Origin: Deltaproteobacteria bacterium
GTDB lineage: Bacteria; Desulfobacterota; DSM-4660; Desulfatiglandales; Desulfatiglandaceae
Direction of reading: 5' to 3'
NCBI GenBank assembly: GCA_019307645.1
Contig: JAFDJF010000144.1
Location: 1 to 6,518 of the forward strand
DNA: 6,518 nt
Position numbers and translations under genes: made by a program. Shown here one piece after another: positions 5,561 through 6,518 of this stretch. Below the pieces are notes generated by a model, which was not told where the DNA came from, made no database searches, and saw only the letters and a program-made list of their open reading frames with translations. Numbering within the stretch: position 1 is the stretch's first letter; each line of letters opens with the position of its first letter.

Positions 5561-6296
5561 GAAACACCTCCTAAAAGAGTTTGAGTTCAAACCAACAGGA
5601 TTTTTATCTGAAAGAAAATCTACGGGACAGCATGTTTTCGAGCATATCAAACAGTCGATTGTCAGGGGCGATATCTCTCCGGGGAACCGGCTTGTTGAAG
5701 TCCGCCTGGCTGACGCCCTGGGCGTAAGCAGAACGCCGGTCAGAGAAGCGATACACAAGTTGGAACGTGAAGGGTTGCTCATGAAGCAGCCAAAGGGCGG
5801 TTTCGTGGTTCTGGGCCTGTCACGTGAAGAGATCGAAGAAACTTTCGGTATTCGCAGTATCCTGGAAGGGTATGCCGCAAAAATGGCGGCCATCAGGCAT
5901 AAAAAGAAAGAGCTTATCCCTTTGGAAAAGAAGATCGATGAATACCGGGAACACATGAATCGCGGGCAGCTGGATGTACTCCGGAAAATCAACACGGAAT
6001 TTCACGATTTGCTTTACGCCCTGAGCGGAAGCCCGAAACTGGTAAAGATGATCAATGGCCTCGGGGACCAGATCCATCGCTTCAGAAAAATCATCCTAAA
6101 TAAAGAAACTCTGGCGCGGGCAAGCCATGAAGACCACAGGATGATGCTTAAACACATAGGAAAACGTGACGCGGAAAAAGTTGAGCGACTTGTTCGGGAA
6201 CATATTTTAAGAGGTCAGGTGGCTGTCCTCGAAGAATTCGACAAACAGCAGGGAAAAGCAACTTCTCCAACTATATTGGAGAGGAACCAAAAATAA
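5553..6296 (+). CDS. GntR-family transcriptional regulator, FadR subfamily with FCD domain
   Basis: 247 residues from ATG at 5553, which has AGG 5 nt upstream. In-frame TTG 5526 and ATG 5529 would add 9 or 8 residues and have poorer ribosome-binding sites. Residues about 25-90 form the winged helix-turn-helix: VFEHIKQSIVRGDISPGNRL, then LADALGVSRTPVREAIHKLE with the recognition helix, then the wing GLLMKQPKGGFVV. Residues about 92-225 form the all-helical FCD ligand domain. Its expected metal-ligand pattern is Asn147, His151 (NTEFH), His195 (HEDHR) and His217 (REHILRG). Such dimeric repressors usually respond to carboxylic acids or acyl-CoAs. Lying inside the operon, it most likely controls it through the TGTATAC array at 846-893; that link is inference. 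Confidence 0.92.
   Translation: MNEKHLLKEFEFKPTGFLSERKSTGQHVFEHIKQSIVRGDISPGNRLVEVRLADALGVSRTPVREAIHKLEREGLLMKQPKGGFVVLGLSREEIEETFGIRSILEGYAAKMAAIRHKKKELIPLEKKIDEYREHMNRGQLDVLRKINTEFHDLLYALSGSPKLVKMINGLGDQIHRFRKIILNKETLARASHEDHRMMLKHIGKRDAEKVERLVREHILRGQVAVLEEFDKQQGKATSPTILERNQK
6262..6284 (+). repeat. Hairpin at the 3' end of the GntR gene
   Basis: TCTCCAA (6264-6270) and TTGGAGA (6276-6282) form a perfect 7-bp stem around CTATA, extendable by a T-G and a C-G pair. It lies in the last codons of the regulator, 24 nt before the mutase start. There is no T-tract, so it is not an intrinsic terminator; it could affect mRNA processing or coupling between the two genes. Confidence 0.4.
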
Positions 6297-6308
6297 GGAC
6301 TAACTGTC

Positions 6309-6518
6309 ATGCACGGAAAAAAAATTCGAATTATCATTGCCAAGCCTAACCTGGACGGTCATGACAGGGGCGCCAAGGTCGTTGCCCTGGCCCTTCGTGA
6401 CGCTGGAATGGAAGTCATTTATTCGGGACTCCATCAGAGCATCGACCGGATCGTCATGACTGCAATGCAGGAATCCGCAGATATCATCGGGCTCAGTATC
6501 ATGACCGGGGCCCACATC
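6309..6518 (+). CDS. B12-binding subunit of a methylmalonyl-CoA-mutase-family acyl-CoA mutase, N-terminal part
   Basis: 70 residues are visible before the right edge, out of roughly 130-140 in stand-alone subunits. The start [20 protein letters not shown] contains the cobalamin motif DxHxxG (Asp16, His18, Gly21), whose His replaces dimethylbenzimidazole as lower cobalt ligand. GLSIMTGAH (61-69) is the second motif region, with Ser63-Ile-Met where SxL is usual. The downstream GG motif is outside the window. The short N-terminus before the motif shows a separate small subunit, as in split mutases such as archaeal MCM, 2-hydroxyisobutyryl-CoA and isobutyryl-CoA mutases, and not the C-terminus of a fused MCM. 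AAGGA lies 9 nt upstream, and the gap after the regulator is 12 nt. The catalytic large subunit may lie beyond the edge. Which acyl-CoA is rearranged cannot be told. Confidence 0.9.
   Translation, partial: MHGKKIRIIIAKPNLDGHDRGAKVVALALRDAGMEVIYSGLHQSIDRIVMTAMQESADIIGLSIMTGAHI

Overview
The window looks like the chromosome of a strictly anaerobic bacterium, most likely a Desulfobacterota member (Desulfobacterales or Syntrophobacterales type). The reasons are moderate GC, an electron-transfer flavoprotein (ETF) whose alpha subunit carries an N-terminal 2x[4Fe-4S] ferredoxin module, a type III CoA-transferase, and a separately encoded B12-binding mutase subunit. The taxon is inferred from gene content only; no marker gene is present.

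Layout: (1) 1-250, minus strand: the N-terminal part of a TrpB2-type tryptophan synthase beta chain, which runs off the left edge. (2) 251-956: about 700 bases without an intact gene. This stretch holds a 244-bp element with terminal inverted repeats (279-522, MITE-like), an unassigned stretch (523-696), a relic of a 4-hydroxybenzoyl-CoA-thioesterase-fold (hotdog) gene (697-831), and then a near-consensus sigma-70 promoter (808-837). Just downstream of the promoter lies an operator-like array of four tandem TGTATAC heptamers followed by a TGT-C-ACA palindrome (846-893). (3) 957-6518, plus strand: a co-directional cluster of family III CoA-transferase, etfB, ferredoxin-fused etfA, acyl-CoA dehydrogenase, a 19-codon leader ORF, an FCD-type GntR regulator, and the start of a B12-binding mutase subunit cut by the right edge.

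How the genes could work together (inference): the CoA-transferase activates a carboxylic acid to its CoA thioester. The acyl-CoA dehydrogenase oxidises it, or reduces an enoyl-CoA. The ferredoxin-fused ETF exchanges the electrons, possibly with flavin-based bifurcation or confurcation as in the Acetobacterium woodii caffeyl-CoA reductase complex (CarCDE, next to CoA-transferase CarA). The B12 mutase subunit points to carbon-skeleton rearrangement of a branched or dicarboxylic acyl-CoA. The GntR protein is the natural candidate to bind the TGTATAC array and repress the operon until an acid or acyl-CoA effector appears.

Points that stand out are the heptamer operator array at a strong promoter, the missing canonical catalytic glutamate in the acyl-CoA dehydrogenase, the leader ORF overlapping the regulator start, the thioesterase relic in which the promoter lies, the MITE-like element, and a second, unrelated heptamer tandem array between etfB and etfA.
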